Assembly (NCBI RefSeq): GCF_001277255.1
Contig: NZ_CP012264.1
Location: 124,001 to 188,000 of the forward strand
Direction of reading: 5' to 3'
DNA: 64,000 nucleotides
Source: Cronobacter condimenti 1330
GTDB lineage: Bacteria; Pseudomonadota; Gammaproteobacteria; Enterobacterales; Enterobacteriaceae
Shown piece by piece: positions 1 through 8,413 of the stretch. Each line of letters begins with the position of its first letter. The stretch's first letter is position 1. A program made the position numbers and the translations under genes. The notes beneath the pieces were generated by a model. The model searched no databases. It was not told the DNA's origin and was given only the letters and a program-made list of their open reading frames with translations.

Positions 1-1
1 A

Positions 2-226
2 AATGACAGAGTTGTCAGGAAGTTAGAGGATTCATTTTTGTTTTTAAAAGAAAAGACGGGCGTATACGTTGATCCTTATGGTAAAACTCGTATCTATCCA
101 GAGCATCAAAAAATTTTAATAAAATACCTAGAAAGTAAAAGTAAGGACGATGATATTTCTGCTTTTGTAGCGTTTCTATCGAGTTCTATTTCTCAAGATG
201 AGGTAATCATTGCCGATGGTGATTAA
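2..226 (+). CDS. 3' part of a small AT-rich gene, possible immunity protein (cut by window edge)
   Basis: The reading frame is open from the first base, so the 5' end lies outside the window; a TTG at 38 is only an internal codon. The visible 74 residues are hydrophilic and end in a run of acidic residues (DEVIIADGD). It sits directly before a terminator and an orphan rhs fragment, which is the position of an immunity gene in the other cassettes of this array. I do not recognise the family; the immunity role is inferred from position and base composition only. Confidence 0.5.
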   Translation, partial: NDRVVRKLEDSFLFLKEKTGVYVDPYGKTRIYPEHQKILIKYLESKSKDDDISAFVAFLSSSISQDEVIIADGD

Positions 227-260
227 AATCATTAGCGACTAAGGTAATGGCTTTGTATAA

Positions 261-290
261 GCCATCTCTCAATGAGATGGCTTGTTTTTT
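261..290 (+). terminator. Rho-independent terminator
   Basis: An 8-bp stem GCCATCTC/GAGATGGC with a 5-nt loop is followed by TTGTTTTTT, just after the partial gene ending at 226. Confidence 0.8.
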
Positions 291-438
291 AATTGCAATT
301 AAAGTTAGACGCGTTAAGCATTCCGGGATGTTGTTTTAATTAAAACTGAATTATTTAAAAGAATAACGACTTTTTGAGTTCTAAGTATAAGCCGCAAACG
401 CCGTAAGATTTTTTATGCAATAAGATAAAAATATAAAG

Positions 439-1065
439 GCGGAATATCGCGCTAGGGGCAATACGCTACGCGTTGAGCATATCGCAACCCGCACCGGCGA
501 GCCGGTGTATCAGCCGTTACGCTATCAGGGACAGTACTTTGATGCCGAGACGGGTTTGCACTATAACCGTTTCCGCTACTATGATCCGGATGCGTGGCGC
601 TTTATCAGCCAGGACCCGATTGGGCTCGCGGGCGGGATAAACCTTTATCAGTATGCGCCGAACCCGCTGGTATGGGTGGATCCGCTGGGGTTGTTAAAAT
701 GCGGTTTGACAGGGGAGGAAGTTGGTGATGCTTCAAACTTGCCCGTAATAAGACCTGGAACTAAAGAATGGAAGCAAGCGGTTGACACGATCAAAAATAA
801 TGGTAGTAGTAAACCCAATTTCAGAGTTGCTGATAGAGCTAGCGCAGAAAAATTAATGAAAGACGCGAAGCCTAAGATACCAGAGTATGGTCAATATACA
901 GGCTCTAAAAATTACAGGAATAAGGAGGGGTATGAGCACCATCCTAATGAGTCCCACACAGTAAATGCGCCGGAAAACAACTTGCCCCATATAAAATGGT
1001 CGGATTATAGTTCCGGTAAAAAAGCCCCAAGCAGTGGAAAAGGACATATATTTTATGACGAATAA
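439..1065 (+). CDS. Orphan rhs fragment A1: core end plus toxin tail
   Basis: About 85 codons of rhs core (AEYRA.GNTLRVEHI through DPLGL) join an AT-rich tail of about 124 residues. The frame is open only from 424 (TAA at 421) and has no good start; the first possible one is the GTG at 505, inside the core. The tail starts KCGLTGEEVGDASNLP and carries GYEHHPNESHTVNAPEN and PHIKW. It is a clear paralogue of the tail at 8047-8413, with the same first 25 residues and the same histidine-rich centre. The toxin activity is not recognised. It is probably not secreted by itself because PAAR and most of the cage are missing; it may act as a donor for tail exchange. Confidence 0.75.
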   Translation, partial: AEYRARGNTLRVEHIATRTGEPVYQPLRYQGQYFDAETGLHYNRFRYYDPDAWRFISQDPIGLAGGINLYQYAPNPLVWVDPLGLLKCGLTGEEVGDASNLPVIRPGTKEWKQAVDTIKNNGSSKPNFRVADRASAEKLMKDAKPKIPEYGQYTGSKNYRNKEGYEHHPNESHTVNAPENNLPHIKWSDYSSGKKAPSSGKGHIFYDE

Positions 1066-1504
1066 AATAATATTTGATGAGGCCATCTACCCGATGGCTT
1101 GGCGTCTGAATTCTGAAGATTGTCGCCTACCACCTGAAGACAAGAGGAAAATTGTTCTACTAAATGAGCATGAGTCTGAAAACCTTTGGGATTTGCTTTT
1201 GCCGTTTAAAAAACTAATGGATATTCATGCTTCATTTATGACTGTCTTAGAAAAGAAAGAGTTGGATTTTGACGAGGTAGAAGAGTCGGCAATGTTTTTT
1301 TCTGAGAAATTAAAAGGTGTTTCTATTTTATTTTTCTTCTGGGGGCGAAGCGATTGCGCTATAGTGCCATCAGATATATTTATAAAATCTTGGGATGATT
1401 TTTTCTATCCAAGCGATGAAACTTGCATTATCGTCATGCCCAATAAGAATAACATAATTTACTCTTATGAAGAAAATTTCTTTTACTCAGAAAGGTTAAC
1501 GTGA
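1055..1504 (+). CDS. Putative immunity protein for toxin tail A1
   Basis: A 149-residue acidic protein overlapping the toxin stop by 11 bp. ATG 1055 is preferred over the GTG at 1034 because AAAAGGAC lies about 9 nt upstream. Its C-terminal pattern (FFYPSDET, IVMPNKN, YEENFF) is repeated in the immunity candidate at 8394-8843, whose toxin is also related, so the two cassettes form paralogous toxin-immunity pairs. The family is not recognised; the immunity role comes from gene order, overlap and co-paralogy. Confidence 0.7.
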   Translation: MTNKIIFDEAIYPMAWRLNSEDCRLPPEDKRKIVLLNEHESENLWDLLLPFKKLMDIHASFMTVLEKKELDFDEVEESAMFFSEKLKGVSILFFFWGRSDCAIVPSDIFIKSWDDFFYPSDETCIIVMPNKNNIIYSYEENFFYSERLT

Positions 1505-1525
1505 CCCTCCACTCTAAGTGGGGGG
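1505..1525 (+). terminator. Possible terminator hairpin
   Basis: CCCTCCACT and AGTGGGGGG form a 9-bp stem (one G-T pair) with a 3-nt loop right after the stop at 1504. A clean T run is lacking (TTTTCTTTTCT follows about 10 nt later), so function is uncertain. Confidence 0.4.
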
Positions 1526-1560
1526 CTCACCGCGTTTTCTTTTCTCTTTGTTGCATTTAA

Positions 1561-1775
1561 ATGAATGTGGAAAAAAAGCACGTCCCGTCTGATGTTGAGA
1601 GAATTAATCCTTTGGCAAGAATGCTTTTTATTCATATGTTATTAATGATAGTGAAAAAATTAGATGGTTGGGTTGAATCTCAGAAAATAATGGCTTTCTT
1701 GATAAATTTCAATCTAACTCTATTTTTAATGGTAAAACCATCTCGTGCTATTCAACACACAAAATGAAAAGGTGA
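1561..1775 (+). pseudogene. Degenerate small gene, unknown
   Basis: Frame 1 is open from ATG 1561 (MNVEKKHVPSDVERIN). From about 1608 the more protein-like reading is frame 3 (SFGKNAFYSYVINDSEKIRW), which has one in-frame TGA near 1674 and then continues (ISENNGFLDKFQSN) to TGA 1773. This suggests a gene broken by a frameshift and a nonsense codon, probably an old immunity or toxin remnant given its place between A1 and A2. No family is recognised. The alternative is chance open frames in AT-rich DNA. Confidence 0.3.
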
Positions 1776-1781
1776 TATGGG

Positions 1782-1818
1782 AAAATATCTCTCTGGACAT
1801 GCCAGAGAGATATTTTTG
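1782..1818 (+). terminator. Rho-independent terminator
   Basis: A long perfect stem, AAAATATCTCTCTGG against CCAGAGAGATATTTTT, with a 5-nt loop, ends in a T run just before the next rhs fragment. Confidence 0.85.
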
Positions 1819-1925
1819 TATTATGTGTTAAAACAGTTTAAAAAGTTACTCAATGACTTTACAGATTGAATATATCTATAGGTTTACTTTCAGGGCCAGA
1901 CCTCAATCAAGGGGAATGCTTAGTC

Positions 1926-3055
1926 TTCGACCCGGCCCATAACCTGCTGAGCGACACCGCCGCGGCCCCGCTGCACGACAACCGCCTGCGGGTGTACGAG
2001 GACAAACGCTGGGAGTATGACAACTTCGGCAACGTCACCACCAAACTGACGGCGCGGCATACGCAGCAGCAGTTCCGCTGGAACGCAGAGCATCAGCTGG
2101 CGGAAGCCGTCACGGTGCGGAACGGCGCAGAGCAGCGCACCACCTATGGCTATGACGCCTTCGGCAGACGCAGCTGGAAGCAGGACGCGTTCGGCGTGAC
2201 GACGTTTGTGTGGGACGGCAACCGCCTGCTGAGTGAATCACGCGGCGGGCGCAGTCACCTGTGGATTTACGAAGACGACAGCTTCGCGCCGCTGGCGCAA
2301 ATCAGTCTTCGCAAAGGCGACACCGAACACGACGCAGAGGTGTACTGGTATCATAACGATGTGTCGGGCATGCCGCGCGAGCTGGCGGGCGCGGGCGGCG
2401 AAATCGCTGGCGGCCGGAATACCGCGCATGGGGCAATACGCTACGCGTGGAACATATCGCCGCGCGCACCGGCGAGCCGGTGTATCAGCCGTTACGTTAT
2501 CAGGGGCAGTACTTTGATGCCGAGACGGGTTTGCACTATAACCGTTTCCGCTACTATGATCCGGATGCGGGGCGCTTTATCAGCCAGGACCCGATTGGGC
2601 TGGCGGGCGGGATAAATCTTTACCAGTATGCGCCGAACCCGCTAAGTTGGATCGATCCTTTAGGTCTTAATCAGTTAGGTATTAAATGTATAACAAACTA
2701 GGTAGATGGTAATGCCCGAGAAGCAAGACTTTTAAAACGATTACAGAATATGTTTGGGGCAGAAAATGTTCTGAGTCAGCGGCATTTACGCAATGCTCAA
2801 GGGAGAATCGTTGGTCTTGTTGATGATGCTATTGTGTTAGGAAAAACAAAAGGCTCCCGAATTCTTGATTTTGTAGTTAAGACAAAGGATGGCTGGAAAG
2901 GAATTGAGGTCACGAGTAAAACAGCTTCGAAAGTATCTCAATCTGCAAAAGAAGAGATAATTCGAGCTGCCGGAGGTGGCTTCGTTCGTCATCCAGTGAC
3001 AAAAAAATTGATAGAACTTTCTGATGATATCTCTCGACTAATACGACTTGATTAA
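1926..3055 (+). pseudogene. Orphan rhs fragment A2 with frameshift and amber codon; REase-like toxin tail
   Basis: About 248 codons of core (from FDPAHNLL to DPLGL) are followed by a toxin tail. At 2404-2412 the parental GAAATCGCCTGGCGG reads GAAATCGCTGGCGG, a 1-nt loss that moves the frame. The downstream frame (from 2447) meets TAG at 2699-2701 about ten codons into the tail, then continues without interruption (VDGNAREARLLKRLQNMFG) to 3055. The tail has RILDFVV followed by GIEVTSKTASK, resembling the D...ExK spacing of restriction-endonuclease-fold toxins; that assignment is tentative. Two disabling changes make this a silent cassette. Confidence 0.75.
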
Positions 3056-3066
3056 CAGGAATAAAT

Positions 3067-3384
3067 ATGATGAGCTTGTTGAGATTCAATTACGCAACTT
3101 TGTTGAAAAGAAGCAAGAATTTATCTTATCGTGAACAAATAACAAAAATAACGATAGTGTTAATGACGTTTCTCAAGGAAAATGGGTTGATTATGATTGA
3201 ACCATTTAAAGATGACGGTAGCTTGAAAGAAGATCTTGTCTTATATAGTTCTGATCTTACTGATGTCGGCAACTTGTTATTTAAAGAATACTATCCAAAA
3301 TGGTCATCATATATAGATCGTGGCGGCGATGTAAATAATACAAAAATATTGAATGATGGTTTAAATATATTGAAAAACAAATAA
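3067..3384 (+). CDS. Putative immunity protein for tail A2
   Basis: A 105-residue protein 11 bp after the toxin frame, starting MMSLLRFNYATLLKRSKNL, with AGGAAT upstream. It is AT-rich, unlike the rhs core, and is followed by a strong terminator, so toxin and immunity ended as one unit. The family is not recognised. It stays open although its toxin is broken, which fits selection to keep immunity or very recent toxin decay. Confidence 0.65.
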   Translation: MMSLLRFNYATLLKRSKNLSYREQITKITIVLMTFLKENGLIMIEPFKDDGSLKEDLVLYSSDLTDVGNLLFKEYYPKWSSYIDRGGDVNNTKILNDGLNILKNK

Positions 3385-3425
3385 ATAAGCCGGAAAGATG
3401 CTCAAATCTTCCCGGCTTATTTTTA
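3383..3425 (+). terminator. Rho-independent terminator
   Basis: AATAAGCCGG pairs with CCGGCTTATT around an 18-nt loop and is followed by T residues, overlapping the stop of the immunity gene at 3384. Confidence 0.85.
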
Positions 3426-3449
3426 ATTGATCCGCCGCTGTTCAGCCCA

Positions 3450-3640
3450 CTAAAGAACCACGTCCTTAATCGCCTTCACCACCTGTTTCACCTTATAAAG
3501 CTCTTCCCGCAATTCCTGCACCTCGTTGTTGTCGGCGATAATGGTCAGGCACCCCTCCGTGATCCTCACGGTCACGCCGCGCCCGCTTCCGCAGCCCGCC
3601 CCGGCCAGGCAGCAGTGGCACAGAGCGCCGTTCCGTCGCT
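3450..3640 (-). pseudogene. Antisense remnant of a SymE-like toxin gene
   Basis: On the minus strand the frame ending at 3450 reads GVTVRITEGCLTIIADNNEV then QELREELYKVKQVVKA. The VTVRI-EGCL pattern followed by a short helical tail matches what I know of the C-terminal half of SymE-family toxins. Upstream the sequence suggests PLLPGRG.L with a shifted frame, where SymE proteins have a GRWL-AGF segment, so the 5' part looks frameshifted and then cut by the rhs fragment near 3650. Family assignment is from motif memory. Similar tails occur at 22318 and 28527. Confidence 0.6.
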
Positions 3641-3651
3641 TGCGCAAGCTG

Positions 3652-4869
3652 CTGCAAATGGTGGATAAATACACCGGCGAGCATCGCTACGACTACGATG
3701 CGCTGGGCCGCCTGACCCGCGCTCGCGACGAGCATTTCGCCTTTGACCCGGCCCATAACCTGCTGAGCGACACCGCCGCGGCCCCGTTGCACGACAACCG
3801 CCTGCGGGTGTACGAGGACAAGCGCTGGGAGTATGACAACTTCGGCAACGTCACCACCAAACTGACGGCGCGGCACACGCAGCAGCAGTTCCGCTGGAAC
3901 GCAGAGCATCAGCTGGCGGAAGCCGTCACGGTGCGTAACGGCACAGAGCAGCGCACCACCTACGGCTATGACGCCTTCGGCAGACGCAGCTGGAAGCAGG
4001 ACGCCTTCGGCGTGACGACGTTTGTGTGGGACGGCAACCGCCTGCTGAGTGAAACGCGCGGCGGGCGCAGCCACCTGTGGATTTACGAAGACGACAGCTT
4101 CGCGCCGCTGGCGCAAATCAGCCTGCGTAAGGGCGACACCGAACACGACGCGGAGGTGTACTGGTATCACAATGATGTGTCCGGCATGCCGCGCGAGCTG
4201 ACGGGTGCAGGTGGGGAAATCGCCTGGCGGGCGGAATACCGCGCGTGGGGCAATACGCTACGCGTGGAGCATATCGCAGCGCGTACCGGCGAGCCGGTGT
4301 ATCAGCCGCTACGCTACCAGGGACAGTATTTCGATGCCGAGACGGGTTTGCACTATAACCGTTTCCGCTACTATGATCCGGATGCGGGGCGGTTTATCAG
4401 CCAGGACCCGATTGGGCTGGCGGGCGGGATAAATCTGTACCAGTACGCGCCGAACCCGCTGGTGTGGATGGATCCGCTGGGGTTGGCTTCAAGATCTTGG
4501 TTAGCGAAAGCTTTAGCAAATGGTCACGTTATACCCGCAGGGATGACAAACCCTCATGGCCATCATATTGTTTTTAAAGGACAATATCAAGGGACATCTC
4601 TGGCTCCGCATTTATCAAGATCGAAAGCTATTCTTAAAAGATACGGTATTGATCCTGTAAACGACCCTGCGAATCTTATGATCGCCAATAACGGAGAAGG
4701 GGTTCATACCGAAAAAAATGCAAAAAAAGTTGCAGACGCACTGGTTAAAGCTGATAAAGAAATTAAGGGAATAAGTAAATGCAAAAAATTGACAGGCAGC
4801 GATAGAACAAATCTTCTTAAACAGAAGTTACAAGAAATCGGTCATGATGTATTTGGAGGATATAGGTAA
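3652..4869 (+). CDS. Orphan rhs fragment A3 with AHH-type nuclease tail
   Basis: About 279 intact core codons (LQMVDKYTGEHRYDYDALG to DPLGL at about 4488) join a tail of about 127 residues. An open frame upstream to 3526 is antisense to the symE remnant and is probably not coding. The tail has PHGHHIVFKGQYQG, then RSKAILKRYGIDPVNDPANL, the layout of the AHH variant of HNH/Endo VII (His-Me finger) nucleases: paired histidines, a helix, then a DPxNL segment. There are no frameshifts; ATG 3658 could start a truncated product. It lacks PAAR and most of the cage, so it likely serves as a donor cassette. Confidence 0.75.
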   Translation: MQMVDKYTGEHRYDYDALGRLTRARDEHFAFDPAHNLLSDTAAAPLHDNRLRVYEDKRWEYDNFGNVTTKLTARHTQQQFRWNAEHQLAEAVTVRNGTEQRTTYGYDAFGRRSWKQDAFGVTTFVWDGNRLLSETRGGRSHLWIYEDDSFAPLAQISLRKGDTEHDAEVYWYHNDVSGMPRELTGAGGEIAWRAEYRAWGNTLRVEHIAARTGEPVYQPLRYQGQYFDAETGLHYNRFRYYDPDAGRFISQDPIGLAGGINLYQYAPNPLVWMDPLGLASRSWLAKALANGHVIPAGMTNPHGHHIVFKGQYQGTSLAPHLSRSKAILKRYGIDPVNDPANLMIANNGEGVHTEKNAKKVADALVKADKEIKGISKCKKLTGSDRTNLLKQKLQEIGHDVFGGYR

Positions 4870-5411
4870 TGGGAAATTGGCATAGAATGCAATTGGATAA
4901 ATTAAACAAATTAATCCAAGAGGAGTTTTTAGGGTTATATAAGAAATATAATAAAGAAAATAATATTTATGGGGTCGTTTTGGTACTGGACGATGACGGT
5001 TTATCTAGTTATATGGCCATATCCACAAAGGAAAGCCTTGAAAAAATTCATAAGGGAATAGAGTGGGAGGGATATTCTTGGGTACTCGGATTTTTTGACG
5101 ATAATGATGATGTCGGTGTACGTTCTTTCACCACTATAATGATGGAACATTATAATGAAAGCATCCTGCCTTTACTGCCAGAAGGCTATAATTTTGATGA
5201 GGAAAGAGAAAGGAACATTAATCTATATATAAGTGCTATGAAAAAGGCAAAAGAACAACTATGTGATACTATCGGCAATGATGTGAATAATATTGTCTTT
5301 TATATTACTATTCCTGGTGAGCCGGAAATTGATCATGCCTCTGCCATAGAGATTAATGTACCTTCAGAGAACCTGAACTGGTTTTTAGAAACGTACAAAT
5401 ATTTTTTATAA
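4869..5411 (+). CDS. Putative immunity protein for AHH tail A3 (DUF4303-like)
   Basis: A 180-residue acidic protein whose ATG overlaps the toxin stop (TAATG), implying translational coupling. The N-terminal half (LIQEEFLGLYKKYNKE, then IYGVVLVLDDDG) and the tryptophan-containing middle (WEGYSWVLGFFD) resemble DUF4303 immunity-type proteins, a tentative match. The gene ends just before a strong terminator. Confidence 0.65.
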   Translation: MGNWHRMQLDKLNKLIQEEFLGLYKKYNKENNIYGVVLVLDDDGLSSYMAISTKESLEKIHKGIEWEGYSWVLGFFDDNDDVGVRSFTTIMMEHYNESILPLLPEGYNFDEERERNINLYISAMKKAKEQLCDTIGNDVNNIVFYITIPGEPEIDHASAIEINVPSENLNWFLETYKYFL

Positions 5412-5414
5412 AAT

Positions 5415-5444
5415 TTCAAAAGGCCGTTAACGGCCTTTTTCTTT
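5415..5444 (+). terminator. Rho-independent terminator
   Basis: AAAGGCCGTTAACGGCCTTTTT is a perfect hairpin with a T tract, 5 nt after the immunity gene stop. Confidence 0.9.
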
Positions 5445-5462
5445 ACTTGATATCACTCTAAT

Positions 5463-6413
5463 TTTGGCAACGTCACCACGGAGCTGACGGCGCGGCACAC
5501 GCAGCAGCAGTTCCGCTGGAACGCAGAGCATCAGCTGGCGGAAGCCGTCACGGTGCGGAACGGCGCAGAGCAGCGTACCACGTATGGCTATGACGCCTTC
5601 GGCAGACGCAGCTGGAAGCAGGATGCCTTCGGCGTGACGACGTTTGTGTGGGACGGCAACCGCCTGCTGAGTGAAACGCGCGGCGGGCGCAGCCACCTGT
5701 GGATTTACGAAGACGACAGCTTCGCGCCGCTGGCGCAAATCAGCCTGCGCAAGGGCGACACCGAACACGACGCGGAGGTGTACTGGTATCACAACGATGT
5801 GTCCGGCATGCCGCGCGAGCTGACGGGCGCGGGCGGAGAAATCGCCTGGCGGGCGGAATACCGCGCCTGGGGCAATACGCTACGCGTTGAGCATATCGCC
5901 GCGCGCACCGGCGAGCCGGTGTATCAGCCGTTACGCTATCAGGGGCAGTATTTCGATGCCGGGACGGGTTTGCACTATAACCGTTTCCGCTACTATGATC
6001 CGGATGCGGGGCGGTTTATCAGCCAGGACCCGATTGGGCTGGCGGGCGGGATAAATCTTTACCAGTATGCGCCGAACCCGTTAAGTTGGATCGATCCTTT
6101 TGGATTGAAATGTAATAAACTAAACTCTCGAATTAAAGAAAGCGATAGGTTGGTTAAAGAAGCTGAAATTACAGGTAGATCTCACCAAAGCAGTATTGAT
6201 CGTTTGACAGAGCAATTAGCTGCAGGGAATACGAACCCCGGTATAGGAACAAAACCTATTGGACATGGAATATCAGAGGCAAGAGCTAGAGATGGTGCTA
6301 GGGTTTATTTCAGGCAAACTTCCGAAGAAATTGAAATATTAGGTAAATCTACTAAGGCGAATCAGCAAAAAGTTATTGATGAAGTCCTTCGTGTTTTTGG
6401 TAGGGGAAGTTAA
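5463..6413 (+). CDS. Orphan rhs fragment A4, RelE-like toxin tail
   Basis: About 214 core codons (FGNVTTELTARHTQQQ to DPFGL) are intact; the first usable start is GTG 5553. The tail of about 103 residues contains NPGIGTKPIG, then DGARVYFRQTSEEIEILGKS and TKANQQKVI. The V-Y-R ... I-L-G-K ... K-Q order resembles RelE/HigB-type ribonuclease folds (inference from pattern, not a firm call). An alternative is an unclassified CdiA/Rhs tail. The core break follows the A3 terminator at once, with only about 18 nt between. Confidence 0.7.
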   Translation, partial: FGNVTTELTARHTQQQFRWNAEHQLAEAVTVRNGAEQRTTYGYDAFGRRSWKQDAFGVTTFVWDGNRLLSETRGGRSHLWIYEDDSFAPLAQISLRKGDTEHDAEVYWYHNDVSGMPRELTGAGGEIAWRAEYRAWGNTLRVEHIAARTGEPVYQPLRYQGQYFDAGTGLHYNRFRYYDPDAGRFISQDPIGLAGGINLYQYAPNPLSWIDPFGLKCNKLNSRIKESDRLVKEAEITGRSHQSSIDRLTEQLAAGNTNPGIGTKPIGHGISEARARDGARVYFRQTSEEIEILGKSTKANQQKVIDEVLRVFGRGS

Positions 6414-6415
6414 GT

Positions 6416-6715
6416 ATGATTACAAATGTAAAGTTTTATCATTACCAAGACGTTGTCAATGTGATGGATGATAATATTGATGTCGAGGTTTTATTAGATA
6501 GCGGGGAGCGGTATACAGCGACATTTTTTACTTTAAAAAACATTGTTTCTATACTGGAACGCTATAAAAATAGTGGAGAGTGCCTAAATGGACTATATTT
6601 TTGGGCTTCGAACTTAATAATTATAGATAATTTATATAAAGAAACCATAAGAGAGGCGATTGATGATTTGGTGAAGAACGGAGAGTTTTTTTCATCTTTC
6701 TCCAGAGTGGAATAG
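6416..6715 (+). CDS. Putative immunity protein for tail A4
   Basis: A 99-residue acidic protein (MITNVKFYHYQDVVNVMDD) 2 bp after the toxin stop, with AGGGGAAG as ribosome binding site inside the toxin end. Family not recognised. AT-rich base composition matches the toxin tail and contrasts with the core, so the toxin and immunity genes probably moved together. Confidence 0.65.
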   Translation: MITNVKFYHYQDVVNVMDDNIDVEVLLDSGERYTATFFTLKNIVSILERYKNSGECLNGLYFWASNLIIIDNLYKETIREAIDDLVKNGEFFSSFSRVE

Positions 6716-6798
6716 GGCAAGGTTACTTATGTTACGGATGGTTATGCAAAATCCTTCTTCCTGACATTATCGAACGCCTGACGGCGGGTATTAACCAC

Positions 6799-7329
6799 GG
6801 CGAGCCGGTGTATCAGCCGTTACGCTACCAGGGACAGTATTTCGATGCCGAGACGGGTTTGCACTATAACCGTTTCCGCTACTATGATCCGGATGCAGGG
6901 CGCTTTATCAGCCAGGACCCGATTGGGCTCGCGGGCGGGATAAACCTTTATCAGTATGCGCCGAACCCGCTGGTATGGGTGGATCTGCTGGGGTTAAAGT
7001 GTTGGTCTACAGCCAGAAAAGATTTTTGGAAGAAAGAAGCTCAGACGAATGCTCATAAATATTCTCAAAAAAATATTGAGAGGATGAAAGAAGGGCTGGC
7101 ACCAAAAATGAGGGTTGAAGTAATTGATCGTAAAACAGGAATGACAAAGATAAAGGATGTTTCTATGGAGATTCATCATCGTACTTTACCTCAAAGGTTA
7201 AAAACGCCTAAAGTAAACGAACCATGGAATTTGGAGAAAGCTGCTCCTTGTGCACATGAGGCTATGGATCCCTATAGGCATACTGGTTATGATTTAGTTA
7301 GGATTATAAAAGGACCAAATTCATGGTGA
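6799..7329 (+). CDS. Orphan rhs fragment A5 with HNH/Endo VII-type nuclease tail
   Basis: Only about 65 core codons remain (GEPVYQPLRYQG to DLLGL). The usual DPLGL reads DLLGL here, so the proline of the conserved DPxGL motif is lost. The tail has MKEGLAPKMRVEV, then MEIHHRTLPQRL, WNLEKAAPCAHEAMDPYRH: an HH pair, an asparagine, and a H...DP.RH segment typical of HNH/Endo VII (GH-E-like) polymorphic nucleases. The 80 bp before the core (6720-6798) does not match rhs. Confidence 0.7.
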   Translation, partial: GEPVYQPLRYQGQYFDAETGLHYNRFRYYDPDAGRFISQDPIGLAGGINLYQYAPNPLVWVDLLGLKCWSTARKDFWKKEAQTNAHKYSQKNIERMKEGLAPKMRVEVIDRKTGMTKIKDVSMEIHHRTLPQRLKTPKVNEPWNLEKAAPCAHEAMDPYRHTGYDLVRIIKGPNSW

Positions 7330-7778
7330 CAACAAACGATGTAAAGGAAATTATAAGTTCGGATGCTTATATGGACTTATTAAGTCAAACTGTCTCATCA
7401 TCAAATATTGTTATAAATAAATCTGATCCTCCTAGCCAAGTGCTTAACTTAGAGGCCGGTCGCATAAACCATTCTGGTATTGAAATAATTGACCTTGAAT
7501 CTACCATCTTAAGCGACTCTGTAGATATTGCTCGTTTTTCGGTTCTTAAACTAACATGCTTAACCGATGACGATATTGATGATTATAATGAAGATGGTGA
7601 TGAGGATTTGGTAGTTGAAACTTTACCATTTTATAAAAGTTTTTTGATTGGATATGTGCTGGAGTATTATTTTTTGAAAAACAACCCAGCGAAGCTTGAA
7701 GGATATTTGAGAAAAATAAGAATACCTAACTATAAAGATTATGCATCTGAATTAAAGGTTTTTTATAGTAAATTATAA
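7323..7778 (+). CDS. Putative immunity protein for tail A5
   Basis: A 151-residue, strongly acidic protein (DDDIDDYNEDGDEDL) that overlaps the end of the toxin by 7 bp, fitting translational coupling and neutralisation of a basic nuclease. Family not recognised. The gene ends at a strong terminator. Confidence 0.7.
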   Translation: MVTTNDVKEIISSDAYMDLLSQTVSSSNIVINKSDPPSQVLNLEAGRINHSGIEIIDLESTILSDSVDIARFSVLKLTCLTDDDIDDYNEDGDEDLVVETLPFYKSFLIGYVLEYYFLKNNPAKLEGYLRKIRIPNYKDYASELKVFYSKL

Positions 7779-7780
7779 AT

Positions 7781-7820
7781 AAAAAAGCCAAATAGTGTTT
7801 ATTCACTTTTTGGCTTTTTT
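7781..7820 (+). terminator. Rho-independent terminator
   Basis: AAAAAGCCAAATAGTG pairs with CACTTTTTGGCTTTTT around a short loop, with the T run continuing. Confidence 0.9.
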
Positions 7821-7883
7821 ATCTTTGGCCAAGATAGATGCAGGAAATATTTATTTGTACGACCAAGCACGCATTTACTTAAC

Positions 7884-8413
7884 TTCGATGCCGAGACGGG
7901 TTTGCACTATAACCGTTTCCGCTACTATGCATCCGGATGCAGGGCGCTTTATCAGCCAGGACCCGATTGGGCTGGCGGGCGGGATAAATGTGTATCTATC
8001 AGTATGCGCCGAATCCGCTGGTATGGGTGGATCCGCTAGGGTTGTTAAAATGCGGTTTGACAGGGGAGGAAGTGGGTGATGCTTCTAATTTACCTCTTAT
8101 ACGGCCAGGCACAAAGGAATGGAAACAAGCTGTTGAGGCTATGAGAAACGGGAAAAACACAAACTTCCGAGTAGCAAACGAAAAAGAGGCAATAGATCTT
8201 GTCAATCAGAGCCGGGGACGGATGCAAAGACAGGGATCACATAATGATCCTTATAACGAACTATGCGGTTCCTATAAAAAAGGCTATGAGGTTCCTCCAA
8301 ATGAATCTCATACAAAAAACGCTCCTGAGAATGATATGCCGCATATTAAATGTAAGGATTGGGAGTCAGGTAAATCTAACGGAGGAAGAGGACATGTCTT
8401 CTTTGATCAATAA
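7884..8413 (+). pseudogene. Orphan rhs fragment A6, core frameshifted; toxin tail related to A1
   Basis: The remaining core (FDAETGLHYNRFRYY onward) has an inserted C near 7930 (TATGCATCCG for TATGATCCG) and a 4-nt CTAT duplication near 7993-7998. The frame from 7988 then reads QYAPNPLVWVDPLGL and the tail to 8413. The tail is a paralogue of A1: KCGLTGEEVGDASNLP, then GYEVPPNESHTKNAPEN and PHIK. The two share nearly identical DNA over the first 25 tail codons and then diverge. The activity is unknown. Confidence 0.7.

Noticed and set aside
3526..3651. N-terminal extension of the A3 open frame before the rhs core
   Set aside because: It is antisense to the SymE-like remnant and rich in R/P/Q; the frame is open by chance and the core match begins near 3652.
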